A stretch of DNA of 64,000 nt from Eunapius fragilis (Eukaryota; Porifera; Demospongiae; Spongillida; Spongillidae), in the NCBI GenBank assembly GCA_963681505.1, contig OY811993.1, positions 3,347,387 to 3,411,386 of the forward strand, given 5' to 3'. Each line of letters starts with the position of its first letter. Position 1 is the first letter of the stretch. The translations under genes were made by a program, and so were the position numbers. The notes beneath the pieces are model-generated. The model had not been told where the DNA came from, ran no database searches, and saw only the letters and a list, made by a program, of their open reading frames with translations. Shown here one piece after another: positions 34,570 to 45,100 of this stretch.

Positions 34570-35170
34570 AGCCGAGCTCTTGTCAGAAGGATTTATTAAT
34601 GTTAAATCGACGGACCGAGACGAAATCAAATAATCTACCCATAATAGACTCTACTTCAGAGCAATTTTCGGGTATTAATATCCTCAGTCCAAAAATTATT
34701 CATTTTCTTACTGAGCCATCTGTGGGTAGGTAGCATTTTTAACTTTACTCCATCGATACATACGAGCGGCTTGTCAGCATTTTTACTCTTTGGGATAGCC
34801 GGATGTCGTGCACATGTCTCTCAAATGTGCCGACTATTTTCTCGGCAAAGCTCTCAAACTTGTCCTGGCCGTCATGGTGGTTAGCTAGCTTCATTCTAGG
34901 AGTGTCTAACTGGCAGTCCTAATCGTCAAAAAGCGCTTGGAAGTATCGCAGCAGACATTGCATGGGAACATGGTATCGCGAAATGCTGCATGATGAATCC
35001 CGTAATCTAATGGTTTGGGGTGTATGCGCGTTGCATCATTAAGTAGAGGCCAAATAGAATTAAATAGGTGTCGGTAGCTAGACTGTGTGACGTATCGTTC
35101 GGCAATGAGTTCAAAAATATGACCGTCGATCGAACTGGATTCACAAGTATGCAGTACCGCCATAGATAGT
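34570..35170 (-). other. Possible degraded coding region, unrecognised
   Basis: A minus-strand frame of about 85 codons (35163-34906) has balanced composition with several Cys and His. A second frame downstream reads LDTPRMKLANHHDGQDKFES up to about 34750. Together they could be a shifted pseudogene. I recognise no family. Confidence 0.25.
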
Positions 35171-35439
35171 AGGGTCTACGCTATACAAATTAATTTGTTT
35201 GGATGCGAAGGGTATAATGCCTATTATCCTGACTGGGGTACATACCCCTGAGTACAATTGCATAGCCGGGTACTCAGCTCACAACATTTTAGCGGTAAAA
35301 GGACCTATACTAATATATATATACATCGCGACATCTATCTCTGGCGACATAGCAGAAGTTATAACACTGACGGTTAATATATAAAATCAACACTGAGGAT
35401 GGAACAGAACGATCCATAAGATATGCAGCGTTCACCGGG

Positions 35440-35630
35440 TGTTTATACCGTGCATGCACCACCAATCAAGTTGCAGCCTCATTGCTGTGGATCCTAATCT
35501 TGTCGGGCTACTTTTTCTCCTTACTACCGTTGGAAGCTGCAACGTTAGCGCACATTACATTCAAATACTACCTGGCGTAGGTCTACAGAGCTATACCTAT
35601 GTAAAGGGTCTTTGCTGCAGTCTTTTACTT
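35440..35630 (+). pseudogene. 5' fragment of a beta-helix membrane gene
   Basis: About 160 bp is closely similar to the start of the intact gene at 42195. It encodes the equivalent of DPNLVGLLFLLTTVGSCNVS and AHYIQILPG. The ATG is replaced by GTG at 35487, and similarity stops near 35625. Beyond it lies the inverted copy of the fibrinogen-gene upstream block. Confidence 0.75.
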
Positions 35631-35689
35631 GCACCAGCGGTATGCGCGGTAATTGCACAAAGGGCTCAAATAGCTTGTGTGGGGAGCAT

Positions 35690-35912
35690 GCACACTTTTG
35701 ACTGGCGGATCATGTTTCTTGTAATGGGGGCCGGGGTTTTAATCGTGCATGTGGAATGCAAATTCCGACCTGGAGTTCGTCCCGATGGTTCACCCCCGTT
35801 TCCAACCAGCTGCAGTTATTTTAAGTTAATTTGTACAGCTACCAATTGAGCAATAAAATTATAATTCGTTTTGGTTCGAAGGTGTATTGTCCTTGACTGG
35901 GGTACACCTTGG
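35690..35912 (-). repeat. Inverted copy of the 242-530 block
   Basis: Its reverse complement aligns with 242-530 with a few indels. A 40-50 bp stretch present in the first copy (around 335-400) is reduced here. It abuts the beta-helix gene fragment and lies just left of the LTR element. Confidence 0.8.
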
Positions 35913-35956
35913 GTGCACAGCTCAAAATTTTTTTACCGCTCGGTCATTAAAGAGAT

Positions 35957-36225
35957 TGTGATAGAGTCCGTTATCGCGCCCACGACGCTCGCCGTATTGC
36001 GCCCAGGATACTTCAACTTATTCTCTTCTCAATTGCACAGCGTGTACATATTTATACGCGACTAAGGTTGAGAACCTTACACCTCTCTATGGAGAGTGCG
36101 TAACAATTACATAAACTATGCACACCAACAATAATGTTCTGAATCACTTGAATAGGGGTTGCTCCCGCCCGACATTCAGCGTGTGAATCGTCTCATTCAC
36201 CTCCATGGAAGACTGGGCTTCCACA
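35957..36225 (-). repeat. 3' LTR
   Basis: 269 bp, matching 40835-41103. The polyprotein stop codon (36144-36146) lies inside this LTR. Confidence 0.95.
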
Positions 36226-39200
36226 CTCCTCTCCTCCTCTCCTACAACAAACTTGTTTGTTGCCCATCGTGAGAGACAGTCTGCATTCCCATTAGCCTTG
36301 CCAGGTCTATGCTCCACTGTGTACAGATAAGGCTGTAGTGAGAGACTCCATCTGCATAACCGGGGGTTGCTCTCCTTAAGCTTATCTAACCATTCGAGTG
36401 AGCGATGATCCGTTTGGATGGTAAATCTTCGTCCCAACAAGTACACTCGAAATGCCGCGATCGCGAGTTTAATCGCAAGACATTCCTTCTCAACAGTCGA
36501 GTATCGCTCCTCTCTTGGTAGAAATTTCCTGCTGTAGTACGCAACAGGGTGTTCCTCCCCATCAGCTCCATGTTGGCTCAGGACCGCTCCCGCTCCTCTA
36601 TCTGAAGCATCGGTTTGGAGAACAAACGGTTGTGTGAAATCCGGGCTCTTCAGAACAGGGTCACAACATAGACATCTTTCAAGCGTTTCAAAAGCCTTGG
36701 TACACTCCTCGTTCCACTGTACTACGTTTGGCGACGTCCTTCTAGTTAAGTCTGTCAACGGTAACGCTATCGTAGCATAGTCTGGGATAAATCGACGGTA
36801 ATATCCCGTAAGACCCAAAAATCCTCTGACCTCCCGCTTAGTATCAGGACGAGGGAAGGATTCGACAGCACCGATCTTATTCGTCTCCGGTCGGACTGTA
36901 CCGTTCCCCACAACATGTCCAAGGTAAACACATTCCTTCATCCCGAATTGACACTTAGCCAACTTCACTGTCAAATTTGCATCCTTGATGCGTTGCAAAA
37001 CCGTTCGCAAATGTTCGATATGACCTCTCCAGGTACTGCTGTAGATCACCACATCATCTAGGTACGCTGCTGCAAAAGCTTCGCAGCCTCTCACCAAAGT
37101 ATCCGTGAGTCGTTGGAAGGAAGCCGGTGCACCATTCAATCCAAACGGCATTACCCGAAATTGAAATAAACCCCTTGGAGTGATGAATGCGGTTTTAGGT
37201 CGATCTTTCACGGCCACAGGCATTTGCCAATAACCCTTCGTAAGGTCGAGAGTTGAGATATACCGCGCTTTTCCAAGTTGGTCAATGATCTCATCTATTC
37301 TGGGCATGGGATATGCTTCTACCTGTGTAACGGCATTCAGTCGGCGATAGTCAACGCATACCCGCATCGTTCCATCTTTCTTCTTGACCAAGACAATTGG
37401 CGATGACCACTCGCTAGTAGACTGCTCGATGATTCCGTGCTGTTCCATCTCTTCTAACTCCTGGAGTACTGTCTCGCGATATGCATGGGGTAATCGGTAT
37501 GGACGCATCCTTACAGGACGAGCATCTACTGTCCTAATGTGATGCTGCATCAAGTTGGTTCTACCAGGTCGATTGCTGAAGATCTCCTGAAATTCATCCA
37601 TCACTCCCTTCATCTGAAAGGCTTGGTCAGTACTTAACTGTTCACCGAAACTCGCCTCGCCCACCGTATCATCCTTCCATGCTGGAATTTCGTCTACTCC
37701 TTCCTGTAAAACTTCCTCCAAAAAACATGTCTCCTCCGACCGCACCTGAAATGCCTTCAGCATGTTCACATGGAAGACTCTCGTTCGTTTCCTTTTGTCG
37801 TGCATATCAACCGAATAGGTCACCTTGCCCTTCCGTTCTAGCACTTGATAAGGTCCTTGCCACTGTGCTGTGAGCTTGTCTGTCGTCGTAGGTAACAATA
37901 CTAAAACTGGATCTCCGGATTTGAATTCCCTCAAACGTGCCCTCTTGTCGTACCACTGTTTCTGTGCTCCCTGCCGTATCACTAGGTTCTCCTCTACTAT
38001 GTCGGCCATCTCCTTCAACCGTCGCTGCGTCTCCAATACATGGCTAACAACCGTTTCCTCGCTCTTGGGGCTCGCTTCCCACGTCTCACGTAGGATGTCT
38101 AAGGGGCCTCTCACATCTCGACCATACAATAGCTCGAATGGGGAAAACCCTGTAGAAGATTGTGGCACCTCGCGGTACGCAAATAGCAAATATGGGATCT
38201 GCTTGTCCCAGTATTTCCCTCCTTCATGTGCCGTCTTCCTCAGCATTCCCTTCAACGTTTGATTGAACCGCTCGACGAGACCATCCGTCTGAGGGTGGTA
38301 GGGACTAGTTCGGATCGCCTTAACCCCCAGCAGTCGGTACAATTCCGCCAGCAGCTGTGACATGAAATTACTGCCTTGATCCGTGAGGATTTCCTTAGGC
38401 ACTCCCACTCTAGCGAATAACTTGATTAGTTCTTCCGCGATATGTTCCGCGTCGATGGTTCTCAGTGGTATGGCTTCAGGGTAGCGCGTAGCATAATCGC
38501 ACACCACCAGAATATAACGATTTCCCGCTTGGCTGCGAGGCAGGGGACCCACTATGTCCATGGCCACTCTGCTGAATGGTTCCGATATGACCGGTAGTGG
38601 TACCAACGGAGCTGGCTTTACCCCTCGCTTAGATGACTTCTGACAAACCCGGCAACTCTTGCAATACATTTCCGTATCCTTGAATAAGGACGGCCAATAA
38701 AACCTGCGTAGAATACGCTGCCTTGTCTTATCACGGCCTTGGTGACCAGCCATAGGAATATCGTGGGCCAACTCTAACACTGTTTTCCTGCACTGCTTCG
38801 GCAAGACCAGTTGCTCCCACTCATACTCCTCGCTGCGTCCTGGAGGTCTCCACCTCCGATAAAGCAGACCATCTCTCTTGAAGAACTCCTCATTAGGGCC
38901 GTTAGACTGTTCAGCCTTCTCCCACACTTCCCGGAGCGATGGATCACACTGTTGTGAACGACCAAGATCCCTTGATGATATGTTGAGGCCCTTTTCTCCT
39001 GGTACCTCGTTTCGAGCATCTGGGGTCAACACGATCTGGTTCAGGTCCGTACTGTCCGGCCGCTTAGCTGGACCAATCGCCGCTTCGACGTTGGTAGCCT
39101 CGTGTCGTTGCCCTTCTGCTATTTTCCCGGCCAAACGTAACTGTTCCTGGCCATCCTTTGGAATAGCGTTTGGCCGTACTCCTGACCGTTCCTGCCGTGC

Positions 39201-40751
39201 CCTTCGAACCATTTCTTCTTCTAGCTGCTGTCTGGCTCGTGCTCTTGTTAGCACCACCATTACGTCTTCTTGTCGAGGCCACGCCGGCTTAGCCTTGTCT
39301 CGCTTTGTAGTCCGATCCCTTATTAGGTTGCCCAACTCGGGAACGTCTGTCCCCAGTATCACGTCAACTGGTAAACGTTCGGCCACTGCCGCCTCGACCT
39401 TAACTGGGACTCCCCGTATGTGTAGGGTCAAGTCCGCTAGGTTGTACAGCTTAGTGTCTCCGTGAGCACAACGAATGGACACCATCTTCCCGTCTATGAT
39501 CTTCTCGGTGGGAACCCACTGTTGCCTCACCATTGTTCGGGTACAACCGGTGTCCAACAGTATTCGGGACACTTTCCGTCCCTCCACTAAACCTGCTACC
39601 CATGGTCCCGACTGTGTAATATCGGCTTCTTCGAAACACATCAACACTTTTTCAGGGCATTCTCGAGATACGTGCCCCTGCTTCTTGCAGTTGAAGCACC
39701 TTAGTCTTGCCTTTTCTGCACCTCCTTTGCTCGTGCTTGCCTTCTTGCGACACTCCTTTTCCATGTGCCCAAGCAAGCCACAATAATCGCACCTCGGCGT
39801 TAAATTGGTTTGGCTCATGGGTTTCTGGGTACCCACCTGATGACCATACCGCGCCTTCTGTAAACCAGGCTGCCTCGCCTGCTCGTATTCATCCGCCAGT
39901 TCGCCTGCTGCGATACTCGTTTTTGGTTTCTTCTCCATCACCCAAAGTTTCTGCTCGGGGTTACTCAGCGTTTCCAAGAACTGCTCCTTTCCAATAAACT
40001 GCTGCACGTCATCGACTGTCTTACACGTCTTCGTCCATTTCTGGAGTAGATCCATCAGCCGAACTGCAACCTCGCGATTAGTTTCGCCGTCACTCCGTGA
40101 TGAAGAGCGAAACCTCTTCCGATAGGCTTCCTCGTTTATATCATACCTCGCCAGTACCGCAGCCTTGATAGCGTCGTAATCGGCAGCGCTTTCTGACGGG
40201 AGAGCCGCAAATGCCAACTGGGCCCTACCTGTTAACTGCGGTGTCAAGAATTGCGACCATCGGCCTTTATCAACCTTCTGAGCCGTCATTATTCTTTCAA
40301 ATGTGACCAGATATGCCTCAATGTCATCCTTCTCGGAAAGGGATGCCAGCTTCACACTTAACCCCACTGGGTTCTTAGATCCTCCTGGCGTCTCAGTCGG
40401 AGTTTTCACTAGTCTGACTAGTGCCTCCATGCGCTCCTGCATCTCCCTACGTTCCAACACGAATTGTTGCTCCCGTATCTTCCGCTCTTCCTCCAGCCGC
40501 GCTCGCTCGCCGGCCTCCTCCTTACGTCGCGCTTGCTCTATTTCTTCACGTCGCTGTCGCTCTTCCTGCACACGTCGCGCCTGCTCTTCCGCCTCCTCCT
40601 TACGTCGCGCTTGCTCTACCGCCTCCTCCTTACGTCGCGCTCGCTCGTCCTCTTCGTACCGGCGGCGATCTTCCATAAGCGCCTTGAGAATTTCTTCCAT
40701 ACCCTCTGCTATCGTCGGACTTTTATATTCTTTACCGGAACGCGTGGTCAT
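36144..40751 (-). CDS. Gag-Pol polyprotein, order Gag-PR-INT-RT-RNase H
   Basis: 1,535 residues without stops. Residues 20-110 form a charged Arg/Glu coiled coil. A retrotransposon Gag domain spans about 125-300. Two CCHC knuckles are at 321-335 and 352-365. The aspartic protease has DTG at 400-402. Integrase follows: H663, H670, C700, C703 zinc site, then D732, D791 and E827 (35 residues between the last two) and a GPY/F-type motif near 966. Reverse transcriptase spans about 1070-1290 with YLDD at 1230-1233. RNase H shows D1391, E1421 and D1448. Ty3/gypsy elements normally place integrase last, so integrase before RT is the striking feature. The last 28 codons lie within the 3' LTR. Gag and Pol share one frame, so no frameshift signal is needed. 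Confidence 0.95.
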   Translation of the reverse strand: MTTRSGKEYKSPTIAEGMEEILKALMEDRRRYEEDERARRKEEAVEQARRKEEAEEQARRVQEERQRREEIEQARRKEEAGERARLEEERKIREQQFVLERREMQERMEALVRLVKTPTETPGGSKNPVGLSVKLASLSEKDDIEAYLVTFERIMTAQKVDKGRWSQFLTPQLTGRAQLAFAALPSESAADYDAIKAAVLARYDINEEAYRKRFRSSSRSDGETNREVAVRLMDLLQKWTKTCKTVDDVQQFIGKEQFLETLSNPEQKLWVMEKKPKTSIAAGELADEYEQARQPGLQKARYGHQVGTQKPMSQTNLTPRCDYCGLLGHMEKECRKKASTSKGGAEKARLRCFNCKKQGHVSRECPEKVLMCFEEADITQSGPWVAGLVEGRKVSRILLDTGCTRTMVRQQWVPTEKIIDGKMVSIRCAHGDTKLYNLADLTLHIRGVPVKVEAAVAERLPVDVILGTDVPELGNLIRDRTTKRDKAKPAWPRQEDVMVVLTRARARQQLEEEMVRRARQERSGVRPNAIPKDGQEQLRLAGKIAEGQRHEATNVEAAIGPAKRPDSTDLNQIVLTPDARNEVPGEKGLNISSRDLGRSQQCDPSLREVWEKAEQSNGPNEEFFKRDGLLYRRWRPPGRSEEYEWEQLVLPKQCRKTVLELAHDIPMAGHQGRDKTRQRILRRFYWPSLFKDTEMYCKSCRVCQKSSKRGVKPAPLVPLPVISEPFSRVAMDIVGPLPRSQAGNRYILVVCDYATRYPEAIPLRTIDAEHIAEELIKLFARVGVPKEILTDQGSNFMSQLLAELYRLLGVKAIRTSPYHPQTDGLVERFNQTLKGMLRKTAHEGGKYWDKQIPYLLFAYREVPQSSTGFSPFELLYGRDVRGPLDILRETWEASPKSEETVVSHVLETQRRLKEMADIVEENLVIRQGAQKQWYDKRARLREFKSGDPVLVLLPTTTDKLTAQWQGPYQVLERKGKVTYSVDMHDKRKRTRVFHVNMLKAFQVRSEETCFLEEVLQEGVDEIPAWKDDTVGEASFGEQLSTDQAFQMKGVMDEFQEIFSNRPGRTNLMQHHIRTVDARPVRMRPYRLPHAYRETVLQELEEMEQHGIIEQSTSEWSSPIVLVKKKDGTMRVCVDYRRLNAVTQVEAYPMPRIDEIIDQLGKARYISTLDLTKGYWQMPVAVKDRPKTAFITPRGLFQFRVMPFGLNGAPASFQRLTDTLVRGCEAFAAAYLDDVVIYSSTWRGHIEHLRTVLQRIKDANLTVKLAKCQFGMKECVYLGHVVGNGTVRPETNKIGAVESFPRPDTKREVRGFLGLTGYYRRFIPDYATIALPLTDLTRRTSPNVVQWNEECTKAFETLERCLCCDPVLKSPDFTQPFVLQTDASDRGAGAVLSQHGADGEEHPVAYYSRKFLPREERYSTVEKECLAIKLAIAAFRVYLLGRRFTIQTDHRSLEWLDKLKESNPRLCRWSLSLQPYLYTVEHRPGKANGNADCLSRWATNKFVVGEEERSVEAQSSMEVNETIHTLNVGREQPLFK
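36226..36241 (-). promoter_or_regulatory. Polypurine tract
   Basis: GAGAGGAGGAGAGGAG on the minus strand directly precedes the 3' LTR; the expected plus-strand primer site. Confidence 0.85.
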
Positions 40752-40814
40752 CCACCGTTCAATGATAATATTGGGATCCGCGTGGTATTGTCAACCAACT
40801 GTTCGACTGATCGT

Positions 40815-40832
40815 ATCCCACCGCTGCCACCA
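40815..40832 (-). promoter_or_regulatory. Primer binding site
   Basis: TGGTGGCAGCGGTGGGA starts two bases inside the 5' LTR. TGG pairs with a tRNA CCA end. I cannot say which tRNA is used. Confidence 0.7.
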
Positions 40833-40834
40833 AA

Positions 40835-41103
40835 TGTGATAGAGTCCGTTATCGCGCCCACGACGCTCGCCGTATTGCGCCCAGGATACTTCAACTTATT
40901 CTCTTCTCAATTGCACAGCGTGTACATATTTATACGCGACTAAGGTTGAGAACCTTACACCTCTCTATGGAGAGTGCGTAACAATTACATAAACTATGCA
41001 CACCAACAATAATGTTCTGAATCACTTGAATAGGGGTTGCTCCCGCCCGACATTCAGCGTGTGAATCGTCTCATTCACCTCCATGGAAGACTGGGCTTCC
41101 ACA
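40835..41103 (-). repeat. 5' LTR
   Basis: 269 bp, no difference from the 3' LTR noticed by eye. It should carry the element's promoter. Confidence 0.95.
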
Positions 41104-41108
41104 GAGAT

Positions 41109-42010
41109 TATGACCATTGATCTTTTTTTTTTTTTTTTAATTCTTTTAAAAAGAATGAAATAATCTGGAATCACATATACAAGATATACTAACATACACA
41201 AACATTAGAGCAAACAAACAAGACATTAATCAATTCTGCCTGCTGAGCAGGACAGATCAATGGCAGAGTCTAGTGGGGAGCATGTGCCTCGATGGTATGA
41301 CGATCTAGACCATGGAGACACATGATTGCAGAACGTAGCAACGAAAAGATCAATTTGGCACGAAGCCAAAAAAGGGTGAGGCTCTATGGCTGATCGTTCT
41401 TTTCTGCAATAAGTGATGTGCAAGCCTCTTATAGAGGGTTTTGGCAGGAGGACCTAATATAATCCACCAGATGTTTAAATATAGAGAATGGTCGAAAAGT
41501 AACAGAGCTTGTAAGGCAGTATCTCCCATTAGATAGGAGCATAATTATTACAGATGTTTACGTGGGCAACAGAAGCACATCTCAGTAGTGTGTAGAGCGA
41601 TTCAAAAAAAAAATCTCCACAGATCTATAACAAATCAGGGCTGTGGCACAGAAAATGATCAGACAGCGCCCAACACTAAATATTTGAACAATACAGTAAT
41701 ATATGTTATCAGTCCCTCATCTTCTGCTCGCCATGTGGTTTCTTTCTTCCTCAAAATGCCATCAAATGAAGAATGGAAGACGGTTGTCAACTATAACCAT
41801 AACAAGCAACAGTGTTTATTTTCGTTTACACAGCGAGTTGGTTTCGATCATCCATGTATGGGTTTGCTCACCTTAAACTCTGACGGTATAGAGCAGTTGT
41901 GATTGTTTATCATGCAGTGCATTCACTAAAGATTGACCTATCCACAATCTTCCGTTGTCCACAAAACAATTACGTTGCTGAGGATTCCTTCCCACTCCCC
42001 GAATTGTGTA
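41109..42010. other. Spacer before the beta-helix gene; no gene recognised
   Basis: About 900 bp of mostly AT-rich sequence, with a T run at 41121-41138. Open frames lack recognisable motifs. Confidence 0.4.
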
Positions 42011-42063
42011 GCTGCAGCTGGTTAGATGGTTAGAATGAAAAGGGGGTGAACCATTGAGACGAT
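42011..42063 (+). promoter_or_regulatory. Conserved promoter-proximal block of the beta-helix gene
   Basis: CTGCAGCTGGTTAG, GGGGGTGAACCATTG and AGACGA are arranged as at 405-452 upstream of the fibrinogen gene. A second short match (CCCACGAACAG here, CCCACGAGCAG near 538-548) lies closer to the ATG in both. Function inferred from position. Confidence 0.45.
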
Positions 42064-42194
42064 CTCATTATGAGAAATGATCAACAATTATATAGTAATT
42101 ACGCGTTCCCACGAACAGCTCTTTGTTCATGCAATCATATAACATACCGCGCGCGTAATAAATAGACGAGCGCACAAGTTGCACCCTCATTGCG

Positions 42195-45100
42195 ATGGAT
42201 CCTTATCTTGTCGGGCTACTTGTTCTTGTTCTCCTTACTACTATTGGAAGCTGTGATGTTAGCGCACATTACATTCAAATACCTCCTGGCGAAGGTCTAC
42301 AGAACTACCTATGTAAAGGATCTTTGCTGCAGTCTAATACCACCATTTTACTAACACCCGGAGAACACCGTATATCTTCTGGACCGATCTGTTCCATCTT
42401 CAACGTAAGTAACGTTTCCATAACTGGATCCAGCAGCGAAGATACCATAGTTCGTTGCCAAGGAGATGGAGTGTTTGGGTTTGTATTCGCAAATAATGTG
42501 ACCATCGAGAGAATAGCATTCGTGGGATGTGGTCAAACTGAGAACCTTGCAATTAATGATCACCTATCTGTCACTCTGCTCTTCCAGTTTTCCCTCAACA
42601 TTTCAATTCGGCACTGTAGATTTGAGAACAACAATGCTTTGTACGCTGTTCGCATTCAGTCTTCTGGGGTGGTCGATATCGCCAGCTGTGTTTTCCAAAA
42701 CAACACCGGCCCCAAGGAAGACGGCGGAGCGATACTATTGGAGGACTCAACGTCGATCACCATCACAGACTGCACATTCCGCGGTAGCAGATTTTCTCGG
42801 TACGTGATTAATGGTCTGTACTCTGACAGCGTTAGCGTCTCAGCGTGCACATTTCATGACGTCGTGGCCAGCGAGGGTGTAATTGCTTTGCATGCGGTAG
42901 ATAACAGCACTCATATAACAGGCTGCGCGTTTGAGGCCGTGAAAAGCGCAACAGTAATATACGTCAGTTCGAACACAAATGGTCGCGTTTTTATCTCTGG
43001 GTGCACGTTTCGAGACATCAGTGCGACACTACTTGTCATTTACGCCCTTGAGTGTGACAGTGTCTGCATTTCAAATTGCTCGTTTCAAAACAGCACAGAC
43101 TCGATAGGAGTGGCCAAATCAAATAACGTTACTATTGTGGACTCCAGATTTCAAGGCATAAACCGTTCATTGTCTTCTGGTGGCATTGTGATACAGTTTG
43201 TTAAGATATGGATCAGTGAACGGATATCTAATTGTACGTTTGATGCCAACAATTCAACAACAGTAGTGTACATTTCCCAATCACGTGGTAGTACTCATAT
43301 CACGGACTGCACCTTTCAAGACAACGTTGTTGATACCGGACTAGTATTTATAAGTGATTCTACGCTAAGTGCTATTGTTATAACAAACTGCACATTACAG
43401 AATAATTTTGTTGGTGGTCAAGGAACAGCGATGGAAATTACCGATGCTTTGGAATCAAATAGCATCATAGAAATAAAAGGTTGCGCATTCCAAAACAATA
43501 TCGTAAAAGGCAATGGCGTGATATATTTGTTCCTTGATGAAGAAAGCATAGACGTAGTTGTCACAAACTGCACATTTCAAGACTTGAATGTAAGCGCTCC
43601 AGCTTTGGTATATGGCATCTCAAGTGGAAATATTTCTATAACAGACTGCAGATTTGAAAACATCACCTTTAGAAATTATATGATTGGCGTATATCATTAC
43701 GGGCAAGCTGACGCGTACATCTATGTGGGGAGCTGCATATTCCAAAACCTGAAAGGCTATTATAAAGTAATTCTAACGTCGTTAGGAAGGGCCTTTGTAT
43801 CCATAGAAAACAGCGCATTTGTGGACATAAACATTGGGGATGACGTGGGTTCAATTTTAAATTTGATTCAACTTCAACCAAGTGGCAATACACCCCAATA
43901 TATCACGAACTGCACGTTTCAGAACATACGAAACACTGGCTTACTGAGTACTGCAGTACGGGTGCAGAATATAAATGGAAGCATATTTATTACAGGCTGC
44001 AAGTTTAAGGACAACGTATTGGGTGTAGGAGGTGTGCAGAGCTTGGATCACTTCCATATGTCTATTACAAGCTGCACATTCCAGAACAATACTAGCCAAT
44101 ACTCAGGTATAATTCTTCTAAGAAATAGTCATATACAAAACTGCACGTTTCAGGATAACAGAGGTGCAGAGGGTGGAGCCATACTGGCATGGATGCCAGA
44201 AACTTACACTGTTAGAATAAATGATTGCACATTTTATAACAATAGTGCTCAATTTGGAGGAGCAGTATCTATTTTATCAAAAGGTACTGTGCTTATTAAT
44301 AACTCAAGGTTCATCAGAAACAATGCCGTTGTTGGTGCTGCTATTCATGCCAGAAATGACCGTCCAGTTTATGCACCTATCTCAGTGATTCAACTTAGCA
44401 GACTCACACTAGTGGATGTCATTATTAAAGAGAATTACTGCTCTTGTGAAGGTTACAATGATACAAGAGGAGGAGCCATGTACTTCAGTGGGGTAAATGT
44501 GGACATTGGAGGAAGCACTGATAGAGGGAGTCTAATTATATCCAACAGTCCTCAAGGTGCCATACAAGGACTGGATATTTTCCTTCAACTGTGGGGCATG
44601 GTCACATTCTCTAATAACACAGGAGAAAATGGAGGAGCCATCAGCCTTCAAAACAATGTCCAGTTATTCTTCCTTGAAAATTGTACAGTGGAATTTATTG
44701 GAAATAGAGCTGCTAGATTTGGTGGTGCCATCTACATAGAAGGAGAACAGAAACGAATAGCTACAAAAGCAAATCTTGATATTGGATTTGAAATATTCAG
44801 CTATTGTGTAATGACCATTCATGGTAATCACACCATCACCTTCAAGGATAACCATGCAGTGCTCTCTGGTCACGCCATCTATGCAACACCTCTCTATCAT
44901 TGCCATAATCCTGTACCCCCAGTAGGGTTACTTGACTATATCCTTTCCAACTTCAGCACTTTTCAGGTGAGTGAATTTGTACAAGAAGGCAGTTTATCTT
45001 TATATCAGCAACTGTTCAAAATTATCCCATCACTTGGTGATTCAAATACTGCACAAATCGTTTCATTTCCAACAAACGTTCAAATTTTTGGGATAGTGGA

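Larger units (their letters stand above)
35957..41103 (-). mobile_element. Complete LTR retrotransposon (5,147 bp), Gmr1-like gypsy
   Basis: Two 269-bp LTRs appear identical by eye, begin TGTG and end CACA. They are flanked by the 5-bp target duplication GAGAT (35952-35956 and 41104-41108). One uninterrupted polyprotein is encoded on the minus strand. The RT sequence is gypsy (Ty3) type, but integrase lies before RT, as in the Gmr1 clade. Intact ORF and identical LTRs point to a recent insertion. Confidence 0.95.

Noticed and set aside
38878..40943. Plus-strand open frames across the LTR element
   Set aside because: They are shadows of the long minus-strand Gag-Pol frame, rich in Ser, Arg and Cys as expected for antisense reading.
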